The translations under genes and the position numbers were made by a program. 64,000 bases of DNA, taken from positions 3,377 through 67,376 of the forward strand of contig JBEAXK010000063.1 in the NCBI GenBank assembly GCA_041159865.1, given 5' to 3'. Below are positions 1-7,964 of this stretch, piece after piece. Under the pieces are notes generated by a model. The model was not told the origin of the DNA, did not search any database, and saw only the letters and a program-made list of their open reading frames with translations. How positions within the stretch are numbered: the stretch's first letter is position 1; each line of letters begins with the position of its first letter. The DNA is from BJGN01 sp041159865. GTDB taxonomy: Bacteria > Bacteroidota > Bacteroidia > Chitinophagales > Saprospiraceae.

Positions 1-699
1 TTTCGTGTATCCTTTTCCAATTTGCTCCGCATTTTGAAGATATCCCGTACCCCCAACCATATATTTTGAATCAATGTTTATAGTCACATCAAAATCACCC
101 CAGATACCATAAAATTCTCTTCCAATATATGGATTTGCATGCCAGCCCTGATAATCATATTCACATAATTTGGGGTACCATTGAGCCATTGAATAGTCAA
201 TACCTTCTGCATTATTTCTACCGGATCTTCTAATTTGAAGTGGAACTTGGCTAGAAAAAGACATATCTAAGGTAGTTGTTTTGCCGGGTAAAACAGGTTT
301 AGCTAATTTAACTTCCAAGATAGTTTCTACCATTTCAAAGTTTACAGGAACTCCATCCTGCTTTAAGGATGCAATTTTTTGATAACCAATTTCATCTGGA
401 TTTAGAGCAAAAATCCTGTCACCCACTCTCGGATCAGGATCAGAAATGGTTCTGGAGCGAACATCCATCATACTACCTGGCTGAAAAGCATTGAAATAAA
501 GATGGTAAAAAATTCTGTCTAAAGTATCTGGGGAATTATTCGTGTATTTTATTGATTGGATACCTATGTATTGATGCTTTTTTACATCAAAATCAATATT
601 CATTTTATATTGAACCCGCTGCTGCCATCTCTCAGGTTGTGCGGAAATAAAATGACAGAAAAATAGCAATAATGAAGTAAAAACGAAACCTTTTTTCAT
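1..699 (-). CDS. M1 family metallopeptidase, N-terminal part (truncated by window edge)
   Basis: The gene runs off the left edge. 233 residues remain, in an open frame from the ATG at 697-699. The protein begins with a Sec signal peptide (MKK, then a hydrophobic stretch, ending around FISAQ). It continues with the N-terminal beta-sheet domain typical of Bacteroidota M1 aminopeptidases: WQQRVQYKMNIDFDV near residues 25-39, NNSPDTLDRIFYHLYFNAF near 53-71, QWYPKLCEYD and WGDFDVTINI further on. The zinc site (HExxH) would lie beyond the edge and is not seen. The expected role is a secreted aminopeptidase. The gene is transcribed away from the DUF6580 gene at 831, with about 130 bases between. The family call rests on recognisable sequence, not on catalytic residues. 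Confidence 0.85.
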   Translation of the reverse strand, partial: MKKGFVFTSLLLFFCHFISAQPERWQQRVQYKMNIDFDVKKHQYIGIQSIKYTNNSPDTLDRIFYHLYFNAFQPGSMMDVRSRTISDPDPRVGDRIFALNPDEIGYQKIASLKQDGVPVNFEMVETILEVKLAKPVLPGKTTTLDMSFSSQVPLQIRRSGRNNAEGIDYSMAQWYPKLCEYDYQGWHANPYIGREFYGIWGDFDVTINIDSKYMVGGTGYLQNAEQIGKGYTK

Positions 700-830
700 T
701 GTTTAGGTTTTAACCATGTTTTTAAGAAGTAGGATAGATTATATTTCTGCAGAATTTAAAACTCACGAGAAATAAAAGTCCAAAATAAGTAAAACTTTTT
801 AATTTTACATTCTTAATTAGATTATCAGAA

Positions 831-1409
831 ATGGAGCTCAAAAAACAAAATACCTTTAAATTTATACTAGCACTTATTTTAGTCGCTGCTTTTAGTAGAT
901 TAATACCTCATCCTCATAATTTTACCCCTGTGGGTGGAATCGCCGTTTTTGGAGGCTATTTTTTGGGAAGGAAAATTTGGGCTTTCGCCATTCCACTGGT
1001 TGCCATGTGGTTAAGTGATTTATTTATCAACAATTACATTTATCCCTTGCAATATCCTTCTTTTTATAATGGATTTCAATTATTTGGCTCTTTATGGGTG
1101 TATGGTTCATTTTTACTAATGATTCCCATAACTTGGTTTATTTTAAAGCAATTTTCAATACCTAGATTAGCATTAACAGGTTTATCTACAGCTACCTTGT
1201 TTTTCCTGATTACAAATTTTGGAAGCTGGTTAGGCAATCCATTTTATCCTCAAAATTTCACAGGATTAATGACATCTTATGCTGCAGGACTTCCATTTTT
1301 TCAACATACGCTTTTGGGCGATTTATGTTATCTGACTATTTTGTTTGGCACCACTAAAGCATTTGGTTTTTCTTTAAAACCTATTTATGAAAAGCAAGTT
1401 AGGCCTTAA
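831..1409 (+). CDS. DUF6580-type integral membrane protein (ECF S-component-like)
   Basis: A 192-residue polytopic membrane protein with about five or six hydrophobic segments. The stretch FSRLIPHPHNFTPVGGIAVF near residues 22-41, followed by a G-rich second segment and WLSDLFINNYIY, is characteristic of proteins annotated as DUF6580 putative transporters. These resemble the substrate-binding (S) components of ECF vitamin transporters. The substrate is unknown and no ECF ATPase or T-component gene lies in the window. The C-terminus overlaps the next gene by 23 bases, so the two are probably co-transcribed. No riboswitch is apparent in the short upstream region. Confidence 0.65.
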   Translation: MELKKQNTFKFILALILVAAFSRLIPHPHNFTPVGGIAVFGGYFLGRKIWAFAIPLVAMWLSDLFINNYIYPLQYPSFYNGFQLFGSLWVYGSFLLMIPITWFILKQFSIPRLALTGLSTATLFFLITNFGSWLGNPFYPQNFTGLMTSYAAGLPFFQHTLLGDLCYLTILFGTTKAFGFSLKPIYEKQVRP

Positions 1410-2748
1410 AATTAACCTAACCCTGGTAATTCTCATTTTGAGTATTCCTGTTTTTGCTAAATGGTCTACCAAACATCATAATTCCTTTGTTTTTAACGAC
1501 ACTTTTTTATTAAAATTCAATCCTGTATTACAAATTGGGAATGGATGTTCAGGTTATTTATTTCCAGGAACTAATGTTGTATGGACATTGAATAAATGTT
1601 TATGCATCGAGCGGGAAAAGAGAGAATTAATGAATATTATAACCTCTTCTAAATTAAATTATCAATCTTTAGAATTTCATAATGACGAAGCCACAGAGGT
1701 AAGAGATACTTTTAAAAGACCTAAAATTTTATTTCAATATAATGACTGGGCACTCTTAAAAGTTGATTTACCTTTATCTACTTCAGATAGCAGTCATATT
1801 TATATGCATAAAATTTCGAGTCTTACAGATACATTCATGATTGGGTATCCAGAAATTACAGATTATACCTCAGATGCTGTAAAAAATTATGTTGATTGGA
1901 TTCTTATGCCCTTATGGCAATATCAACTTGATACTTTTCAAAATAGATATAAGCATCAAAAAGACATTTCAACCTCTGATATAAAGAATGAATCTGTAAC
2001 TTACATGCAAGAATTAATAGAAAATAATAAGGATTACTTAATTGATTTTAGAAAATCAGAGATTCCTTATTTAAAAGCTTATACAACAAATAAAGCCATT
2101 GAATTTTGCATAAAAAGATGGACTGACCATAAATTAATTAGAAACAGAATGGCTACGCTCTCTAATTTTGAAGATAGCCCCTCAAAAAGGGATAAATTAG
2201 ATGGATGGTTAAGGTCTGAAAATAAACAAAAAGAAATGGAAGGGCTAGCCTCAAGCTTGTTTATTACCTTTTCTCTGTTACCCATAGATTTATTACCCAC
2301 AAAAGCCATTGAAATTGTATTAAGTTTTCAAAAAGACTTTGGCCAGGCTGCTACATTTTTACTGGCACATCCTAATGTATTGAATGAAATTAATCTAGCA
2401 GTTAGGAATATAAAGTTTTTGACTTTCAAAAGTCCAAAAGACATGCCAAAATGGAACCATCATGACACGATATTGAATGGAAATGGTAATTTTAAAATAA
2501 TCAGAAAATTAATAAGTAATAATTTAACTGAAAAAGGGTATTGGAAAGTTCCAGGCCTGGAAGGAGCTCCTATTTTTTCAAATGGTTTCTTATTAGGTAT
2601 CCACAACAAAATTCCATTTTATTATTCCAGAGAATTTGCTTGTGAAAAAAAAATAAATTACATATCAATTAAAGAACTTCATGTATTAGAAGATAACGAT
2701 AATTTTATTGAAATCTGGAAAAAAATAAGCGGGCTTATTGAAAAATAA
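1387..2748 (+). CDS. secreted S46/trypsin-fold protease homologue, apparently catalytically inactive
   Basis: A 453-residue protein with a clear signal peptide (residues 1-24, ending VFA). Segments line up in order with the S46 (DPP7/DPP11) peptidase fold. GNGCSGYLFPG (51-61) and TLNKC (67-71) match the GGGCTG...TNHHC region. NDWALLKV (119-126) matches the catalytic-Asp strand. FMIGYPEIT (150-158) matches the GYPGRT motif. GLEGAPIFSNGFLLGI (390-405) matches GNSGSP...GxLVGL. The catalytic His position is Lys70 and the Ser position is Glu392; only Asp120 remains. A mainly helical insert (about 165-345) corresponds to the S46 helical domain, but the whole protein is far shorter than usual S46 enzymes (about 700 residues). 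The gene overlaps the DUF6580 gene and converges on dnaK. An extreme trypsin-like relative is the alternative. Confidence 0.5.
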   Translation: MKSKLGLKINLTLVILILSIPVFAKWSTKHHNSFVFNDTFLLKFNPVLQIGNGCSGYLFPGTNVVWTLNKCLCIEREKRELMNIITSSKLNYQSLEFHNDEATEVRDTFKRPKILFQYNDWALLKVDLPLSTSDSSHIYMHKISSLTDTFMIGYPEITDYTSDAVKNYVDWILMPLWQYQLDTFQNRYKHQKDISTSDIKNESVTYMQELIENNKDYLIDFRKSEIPYLKAYTTNKAIEFCIKRWTDHKLIRNRMATLSNFEDSPSKRDKLDGWLRSENKQKEMEGLASSLFITFSLLPIDLLPTKAIEIVLSFQKDFGQAATFLLAHPNVLNEINLAVRNIKFLTFKSPKDMPKWNHHDTILNGNGNFKIIRKLISNNLTEKGYWKVPGLEGAPIFSNGFLLGIHNKIPFYYSREFACEKKINYISIKELHVLEDNDNFIEIWKKISGLIEK

Positions 2749-2755
2749 GCCCGCT
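2728..2755 (-). terminator. perfect hairpin at dnaK 3' side, inside the opposing coding end
   Basis: AGCGGGCTTATT (2728-2739) and AATAAGCCCGCT (2744-2755) form a perfect 12-bp stem with a 4-base loop. Read on the minus strand, downstream of the dnaK stop, the stem is followed by TTATTTTTTT, as expected of an intrinsic terminator. The left arm lies in the last codons of the convergent S46-like gene. On the plus strand the following tract is not T-rich, so termination of dnaK is the stronger reading. Confidence 0.75.
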
Positions 2756-2779
2756 CATGATAAAATTAAAACAACTTAA

Positions 2780-4696
2780 TTATTTTTTATCATTCACCTC
2801 TTCGTATTCTACATCCGTAACATCACCAGCATTGTTATTTGAACCGGCTTGACTTCCAGTATTAGGATCTTGACTAACATTTGGGTCACCAGCCTGTCCG
2901 CTTTGGTACATTTCCTGAGTTGCAGCTTGCCAGATGGCATTCAATTTTGAAATTGCGGTATCAATTGAAGAAATATCCTGAGATTTATGTGCATCTTTAA
3001 GATTATTTAAAGCCGTTTCTAACTCAGATTTTTTATCAGCTGGAATTTTATCCCCAATTTCTTTTAGCTGTTTATCCGTCTGAAAAATTAAATTATCAGC
3101 TTCGTTTAATTTCTCAATTCTTTCCTTGGCTAATTTATCCGATTCAGAATTAGCAGCAGCCTCTGCCTTCATTCTTTCTACTTCTTCTTTTGACAGACCA
3201 GTTGAAGCCTCAATTCTTATCGATTGCTCTTTTCCAGTACCTTTATCTTTTGCGCTTACGCTTAAAATACCGTTTGCATCTATATCAAAAGAAACTTCGA
3301 TCTGAGGAACACCTCTTGGAGAAGGAGGAATTCCATCAAGAATAAATTTACCAATTGGCCTATTGTCTTTAGCCATAGGTCTTTCCCCTTGGAGAACATG
3401 TATTTCAACACTAGGTTGATTATCAGCTGCAGTAGAATAAACTTTTGATTTTTTAGTTGGTATGGTACTATTTGATTCAATTACCACATCATAAACTCCA
3501 CCCATGGTTTCAATACCTAATGAAAGAGGGGTAACATCTAATAATAGTACATCCTGAACATCTCCACTTAATACACCACCTTGAATGGATGCACCTACCG
3601 CAACTACTTCATCAGGATTAACCCCTTTATTTGGTTTTTTACCAAAGAAATTTTCAACAGCCTGTTGAATTTTTGGAATTCTGGTAGAACCTCCTACTAA
3701 AATTACCTCAGAAATCTGAGAAAGAGACAATCCTGAATCTGCTAAAGCTTTTCTACAAGGTTCGAGACTGCGCTCCACCAAAGGATCAATCATTTGCTCA
3801 AACTTAGCTCGAGAAAGTTTTGTAACCAAGTGCTTTGGAACTCCGTCCATTGCTGTAATGTAAGGAAGATTTATCTCAGTTTCGGAGGAGGAAGAGAGCT
3901 CAATTTTGGCCTTTTCAGCTGCATCCTTTAATCTTTGAAGAGCAATGGGATCTTTTCTTAAGTCCATGTTTTCTTGCTCCTTAAAGGTATTAGCTAACCA
4001 ATCAATAATTACTCCATCAAAATCATCACCTCCTAAATGGGTATCCCCATTAGTAGATTTAACTTCAAATACACCGTCACCTAAATCTAAAATAGAGATA
4101 TCGAAAGTACCACCTCCTAAGTCATAAACCGCAATGGTCATTTCTTTATTACGCTTGTCTAAGCCATAAGCCAATGCAGCTGCTGTGGGTTCATTTATAA
4201 TTCTTTTGATATTTAGGCCAGCAATTTCACCTGCTTCTTTGGTTGCCTGACGTTGAGAATCATTAAAATAAGCAGGAACGGTTACTACTGCTTCCGTTAC
4301 TTCCTGACCCAAATAATCTTCAGCTACCTTTTTCATTTTCTGAAGAACCATAGCTGATATTTCTTGAGCTGTATAAAAGCGTCCATCAATATCTACTTTA
4401 ATGGTGTCATTATCTCCTTTAATGACTTTGTATGGTGAAGCACTTATATCGCTTGCGGACTCTGAAAAACGGCGTCCCATGAACCTTTTAATAGAAGCAA
4501 TAGTCCTTTGAGGATTAGTAATTGCCTGACGTTTTGCTGGATCACCTATTTTTCTTTCACCACTATCCATGAATGCAACGACTGACGGTGTAGTTCTTCT
4601 TCCCTCCTCATTTGGAATAACCACCGGTTCGTTTCCTTCCATAACTGACACACAAGAATTTGTGGTACCGAGGTCAATTCCGATAATTTTACCCAT
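2780..4696 (-). CDS. dnaK: molecular chaperone DnaK (Hsp70)
   Basis: A full-length Hsp70 of 638 residues. It acts in the cytoplasm, binding exposed hydrophobic peptides in an ATP-driven cycle with DnaJ and GrpE. The nucleotide-binding domain starts MGKIIGIDLGTTNSCVSVMEG and contains AVVTVPAYFNDSQRQATKEAG, INEPTAAALAYGLDK, YDLGGGTFDISILD and ILVGGSTRIPKIQ. The substrate-binding domain (about 390-500) carries LLLDVTPLSLGIETMGG. A helical lid and a low-complexity acidic tail ending DVEYEEVNDKK follow. dnaJ and grpE are not adjacent. No CIRCE element is seen upstream, but inverted repeats lie in the intergenic region at 4759-4871. Confidence 0.98.
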   Translation of the reverse strand: MGKIIGIDLGTTNSCVSVMEGNEPVVIPNEEGRRTTPSVVAFMDSGERKIGDPAKRQAITNPQRTIASIKRFMGRRFSESASDISASPYKVIKGDNDTIKVDIDGRFYTAQEISAMVLQKMKKVAEDYLGQEVTEAVVTVPAYFNDSQRQATKEAGEIAGLNIKRIINEPTAAALAYGLDKRNKEMTIAVYDLGGGTFDISILDLGDGVFEVKSTNGDTHLGGDDFDGVIIDWLANTFKEQENMDLRKDPIALQRLKDAAEKAKIELSSSSETEINLPYITAMDGVPKHLVTKLSRAKFEQMIDPLVERSLEPCRKALADSGLSLSQISEVILVGGSTRIPKIQQAVENFFGKKPNKGVNPDEVVAVGASIQGGVLSGDVQDVLLLDVTPLSLGIETMGGVYDVVIESNSTIPTKKSKVYSTAADNQPSVEIHVLQGERPMAKDNRPIGKFILDGIPPSPRGVPQIEVSFDIDANGILSVSAKDKGTGKEQSIRIEASTGLSKEEVERMKAEAAANSESDKLAKERIEKLNEADNLIFQTDKQLKEIGDKIPADKKSELETALNNLKDAHKSQDISSIDTAISKLNAIWQAATQEMYQSGQAGDPNVSQDPNTGSQAGSNNNAGDVTDVEYEEVNDKK

Positions 4697-4758
4697 GATA
4701 ATTTGTTTTTAAATTTTTCAAGTGTTTTACGTTCAATTGTTCATATCAAGCTATATGC

Positions 4759-4871
4759 CATTTCAAATAATTTGCCTCTTTTGTCATTATTAGTCAGATT
4801 TTATCTTACAAAATATGCCGAAACGCATTCTAATGGAATTATTAACTGCCAAATTGGCATTATTTGAAATG
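4759..4871. repeat. inverted repeats and a palindrome upstream of dnaK
   Basis: CATTTCAAATAAT (4759-4771) recurs as its exact reverse complement at 4859-4871, which covers the stop codon of the upstream lipoprotein gene. Between them is a perfect palindrome, TGCCAAATTGGCA (4847-4859). The arrangement lies wholly between the two leftward genes, 63-175 bases from the dnaK ATG. It could be an operator or an RNA structure at the lipoprotein mRNA end. No T-tract follows, so it is not an obvious terminator. Function is unproven. Confidence 0.4.
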
Positions 4872-5855
4872 TAAAGACTTAGTGTAAACCCCGTTTTTGA
4901 GAGAATCAAGAGTAACGGAGGCTAAAGAAATGTCAGTTCTAAGGAATTTTAAACTAGAAGATAAGAATCCAAATCCATTCGTAACGTTATTAAAACGGGG
5001 AATATTCGTCGAACCCGTCAATCCATAATTTGCCTGGTTTATACTAAGAATTTCTTTGAATGCTTCACCTCCTGCAGTCAAAATTAAATCAATAGATTGC
5101 ATACTTCTTTGAATATCAGCTGCATTACTTAAAGAATTTCCTAAAAATTTGTAAAATTCTACCCCCTTAAAAGTGAAATTTCCTTTTAGCGGATCCGTAC
5201 CTGCTTCCAGATTGTTTTTTAAAATCCAGTTTAAAGATTTTTTCACAAATAAGCCATTGGTTTGATTACTTTTTTCTTGATAATTTATTCTCATGACCAG
5301 ATCGAAAACTTTTGCTTCCATTGAATTATTCCAACCTATTGTTATAATCCTATCGTATCCAAGATTTAAAGGGGAAGCTGGTACCCCCTCTCTTAATTGT
5401 AATTCTTTGATTAATGGAATTTCACCAGTTACTGATTTTTCTAAAGAAGGTGACTCGAAGGAAAAAACTACTTTAGAGGGTGGATTATCCTTCCAATCAT
5501 TTGTTGCAAATTCATAAAGGATATTGGGAGAATTCAAAAACATTCCTTCTAGCCTTTTAATCCCCATTTTTTCTGTATCTATTCTATTGCCAACAATAGA
5601 TTTTCCCGAACCAGGTATAAATAAAAGTGCTTTTCCAGACTCATAGTAAAGAATCTTTGGATCCTTAGCTAATTCATAAATATCCCTCCCTTTTGACTGA
5701 AAAACCCTTTCAATACGAATATATTGTTTGGTTTCATTTATATCTAAAACTCCATAAACAACGGGAATTTCCTTTTCTGTTGCCTCAATTTCAAAAGAAG
5801 TTTCACAACCCCATAAAACAAATGAAAGGAATAATATATAACGTAGTTTTTTCAT
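4860..5855 (-). CDS. outer-membrane-type lipoprotein of unknown function
   Basis: A 331-residue lipoprotein: a short signal peptide ends in a lipobox (VLWGC, Cys17). The mature protein is mainly beta by appearance and has no catalytic motif that I recognise. The start (EKEIPVVYGVLDINETKQYIRIERVF) resembles the opening of Bacteroidota DUF4249-type lipoproteins, in which a short N-terminal beta domain precedes an Ig-like region. That assignment is weak and I do not assert it. The gene is leftward, 163 bases upstream of dnaK and divergent from mltG. Confidence 0.6.
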   Translation of the reverse strand: MKKLRYILFLSFVLWGCETSFEIEATEKEIPVVYGVLDINETKQYIRIERVFQSKGRDIYELAKDPKILYYESGKALLFIPGSGKSIVGNRIDTEKMGIKRLEGMFLNSPNILYEFATNDWKDNPPSKVVFSFESPSLEKSVTGEIPLIKELQLREGVPASPLNLGYDRIITIGWNNSMEAKVFDLVMRINYQEKSNQTNGLFVKKSLNWILKNNLEAGTDPLKGNFTFKGVEFYKFLGNSLSNAADIQRSMQSIDLILTAGGEAFKEILSINQANYGLTGSTNIPRFNNVTNGFGFLSSSLKFLRTDISLASVTLDSLKNGVYTKSLHFK

Positions 5856-5947
5856 AAATACAAAGTTATATAAAGATTAAAAATAAATCGATTTAAATAA
5901 TTTTAATCCTTACCCAATATGGTTAAATTGCGCAAAATTTCGACTAA

Positions 5948-6979
5948 ATGATAAAAAGAAATTCCTTATTTCCGATATTATTAATTTTGATTACAGGAAG
6001 TGCATTATTCCTATTGTATCAATTAATTTATAGTCCTGTTTTACCTGGCTTCTCTCAAAGTAAAATGATAAAGATTCCATCTGGAACTGATTTTAATAGT
6101 CTATTAATGATTTTGGAAAAGGATGAAATACTTTCAAATACGCAGTTTTTTTCAATACTCTCTAAAAAAATGAATTTTAAAGATGGAAAAGTTAAACCTG
6201 GCTTATATAAAATAAAGAAAGGAACAAACCTAATTCAATTAATCAGGAAGTTACGTGCTGGTGATCAAGAACCCGTAAACGTTGTTTTAACAACTGAACG
6301 AATGCCTGAAAATGTAGCAGGCAAAGTAGCTACTTTTATAGAATCTGATTCTCTTTCGTTAATTGAGTTTTTCAATAACAATGAATTAATTGGTTCAGAA
6401 GGATTTACAAAGGATAATTTGCAAAGTTTATTTATTCCAAATACTTACCAAATGTTCTGGAATACTACCCCTAATGCCTTTTTATCGAGGATGAAAGCTG
6501 AATATGATAAATTTTGGAAATCAAATAGAAGAATTGAAAAGGCAGCTTTATTATCGCTATCGCCCCAGGAGGTTTACACGCTCGCTTCCATTGTAGAAAA
6601 AGAAACCTTGCAGAAATCTGAAAAAGCAAGAATCGCAGGTGTTTATCTGAACAGGCTACGCATTGGAATGCCCTTACAGGCTGACCCAACGGCTGTTTTT
6701 GCAAGGAAAGACTTTTTAGCGCGCAGAGTAACCGATTTTCATACTAAATATGATTCTCCATTCAATACCTATAAATATACAGGGCTTCCACCAGGTCCAA
6801 TCTCTATGTCCAGTATATCTAGTATTGACGCCGTATTAAATCCTGAAAAACATAATTATTTATATTTTTGTGCAGTAGGAGACGAATCAGGTCTGCATTC
6901 TTTTGCTGAAAGTTTATCTGAACATAACAAGAATGCACAGATTTATAGAGAAAATTTAGTCCGCAGAGGATTAAGATAA
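5948..6979 (+). CDS. mltG: endolytic murein transglycosylase MltG
   Basis: A 343-residue inner-membrane protein with one N-terminal transmembrane helix (about 8-27) and a periplasmic YceG domain. It cleaves nascent peptidoglycan strands and so sets glycan chain length. A LysM-like subdomain (about 40-105) is followed by the catalytic domain with the family motif LASIVEKETLQ (212-222, catalytic Glu near 217). RLRIGMPLQADPTAVFA, YKYTGLPPGPIS and a C-terminal ALNPE-like motif (AVLNPEKHNYLYFCA) complete it. Length and motifs are normal. The gene lies 10 bases upstream of ddl on the same strand, a plausible two-gene peptidoglycan operon. Confidence 0.95.
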   Translation: MIKRNSLFPILLILITGSALFLLYQLIYSPVLPGFSQSKMIKIPSGTDFNSLLMILEKDEILSNTQFFSILSKKMNFKDGKVKPGLYKIKKGTNLIQLIRKLRAGDQEPVNVVLTTERMPENVAGKVATFIESDSLSLIEFFNNNELIGSEGFTKDNLQSLFIPNTYQMFWNTTPNAFLSRMKAEYDKFWKSNRRIEKAALLSLSPQEVYTLASIVEKETLQKSEKARIAGVYLNRLRIGMPLQADPTAVFARKDFLARRVTDFHTKYDSPFNTYKYTGLPPGPISMSSISSIDAVLNPEKHNYLYFCAVGDESGLHSFAESLSEHNKNAQIYRENLVRRGLR

Positions 6980-6989
6980 TTGACACTTA

Positions 6990-7964
6990 ATGAAAAAGAA
7001 TATTGCTATTGTCACTGGCGGTGATGTTGCTGAAAGAAATGTTTCCTTGCAAAGCGCAAAAAATATTTCATCTGAATTGAATAAAGATAAATATAATATC
7101 TTTATTATTGAACTCAATAAAGGTAAATTTACCCTTCAAGGAACTGATAATCAAATTGATTTAAATGACTTTTCTTTAAATATCAATCAGAATCATCTCA
7201 CTTTTGATCTGGTTTATCTGATGCTTCATGGACATCCCGCTGAAGATGGTAATTTGCAAGGATATTTCAAATTAATTGGAATGCCTTTTACTGGATGCAA
7301 TCTTTTTACCAGTGCCATAACTTTTGGAAAACAAGCAACAAAAGATATTTTGAAAAAATATAAGGTTCCCATGGCCTCATCCTTTCTTTTGACCAAAAGT
7401 AGTTCATGGAAGAAAGAAGAATTAATTGAATTAGGATTGCCATTATTTGTTAAGCCAAACAAAAATGGAAGTAGTTTTGGTGTAAGTAAAGTCAAAAAAG
7501 AAGAAGAATTAGAATTAGCCATTCAAATGGCTTTTGAATTTGACGATGAGGTAGTTGTAGAAGGTTTCTTATCTGGACCCGAATTTTCAAATGGTGTATT
7601 TAGAAAAGGGAATGAGATTATCGTGCTTCCAATTACGGAAATCATTTCAGAAAATGAATTCTTTGATTATAAAGCTAAATATGAAAATCAAAGCCAGGAA
7701 ATCACACCTGCAAGACTCTCAGATGAGTTAACTTCAAAATGTAAAGCCCAAACTAAGATGATTTATGAAGTTTTAGGATGTTCTGGTGTTGTCAGAGTTG
7801 ATTCAATCTGTGTAGGAGATACTTTTTATTTTCTGGAAGTTAATACTATTCCTGGTATGTCTAATACAAGCATCATTCCCCAACAAGTTAAAGCTTACGG
7901 AATGACGGTTTCTGAATTATTAGACTGTGTCATTGAAGAAGCTTTAAATCCTTCTATTTATTAG
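6990..7964 (+). CDS. ddl: D-alanine--D-alanine ligase
   Basis: A 324-residue ATP-grasp ligase that joins two D-alanines for the peptidoglycan stem peptide. Visible features are the N-terminal IVTGGDVAERNVSLQSAKNI region, LMLHGHPAEDGNLQGYFKL (near 76-94), the ATP-grasp core (LPLFVKPNKNGSSFGVSKVK, EVVVEGFLSGPEFSNGVF), and the metal/product site FYFLEVNTIPGMSNTSIIPQ near the C-terminus. It follows mltG by 10 bases. Its last 11 bases overlap the end of the convergent amylase gene. Confidence 0.96.
   Translation: MKKNIAIVTGGDVAERNVSLQSAKNISSELNKDKYNIFIIELNKGKFTLQGTDNQIDLNDFSLNINQNHLTFDLVYLMLHGHPAEDGNLQGYFKLIGMPFTGCNLFTSAITFGKQATKDILKKYKVPMASSFLLTKSSSWKKEELIELGLPLFVKPNKNGSSFGVSKVKKEEELELAIQMAFEFDDEVVVEGFLSGPEFSNGVFRKGNEIIVLPITEIISENEFFDYKAKYENQSQEITPARLSDELTSKCKAQTKMIYEVLGCSGVVRVDSICVGDTFYFLEVNTIPGMSNTSIIPQQVKAYGMTVSELLDCVIEEALNPSIY

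Noticed and set aside
4860..5855. Firm assignment of the lipoprotein to DUF4249
   Set aside because: Only the N-terminal stretch resembles that family; the remainder shows no motif I can match.
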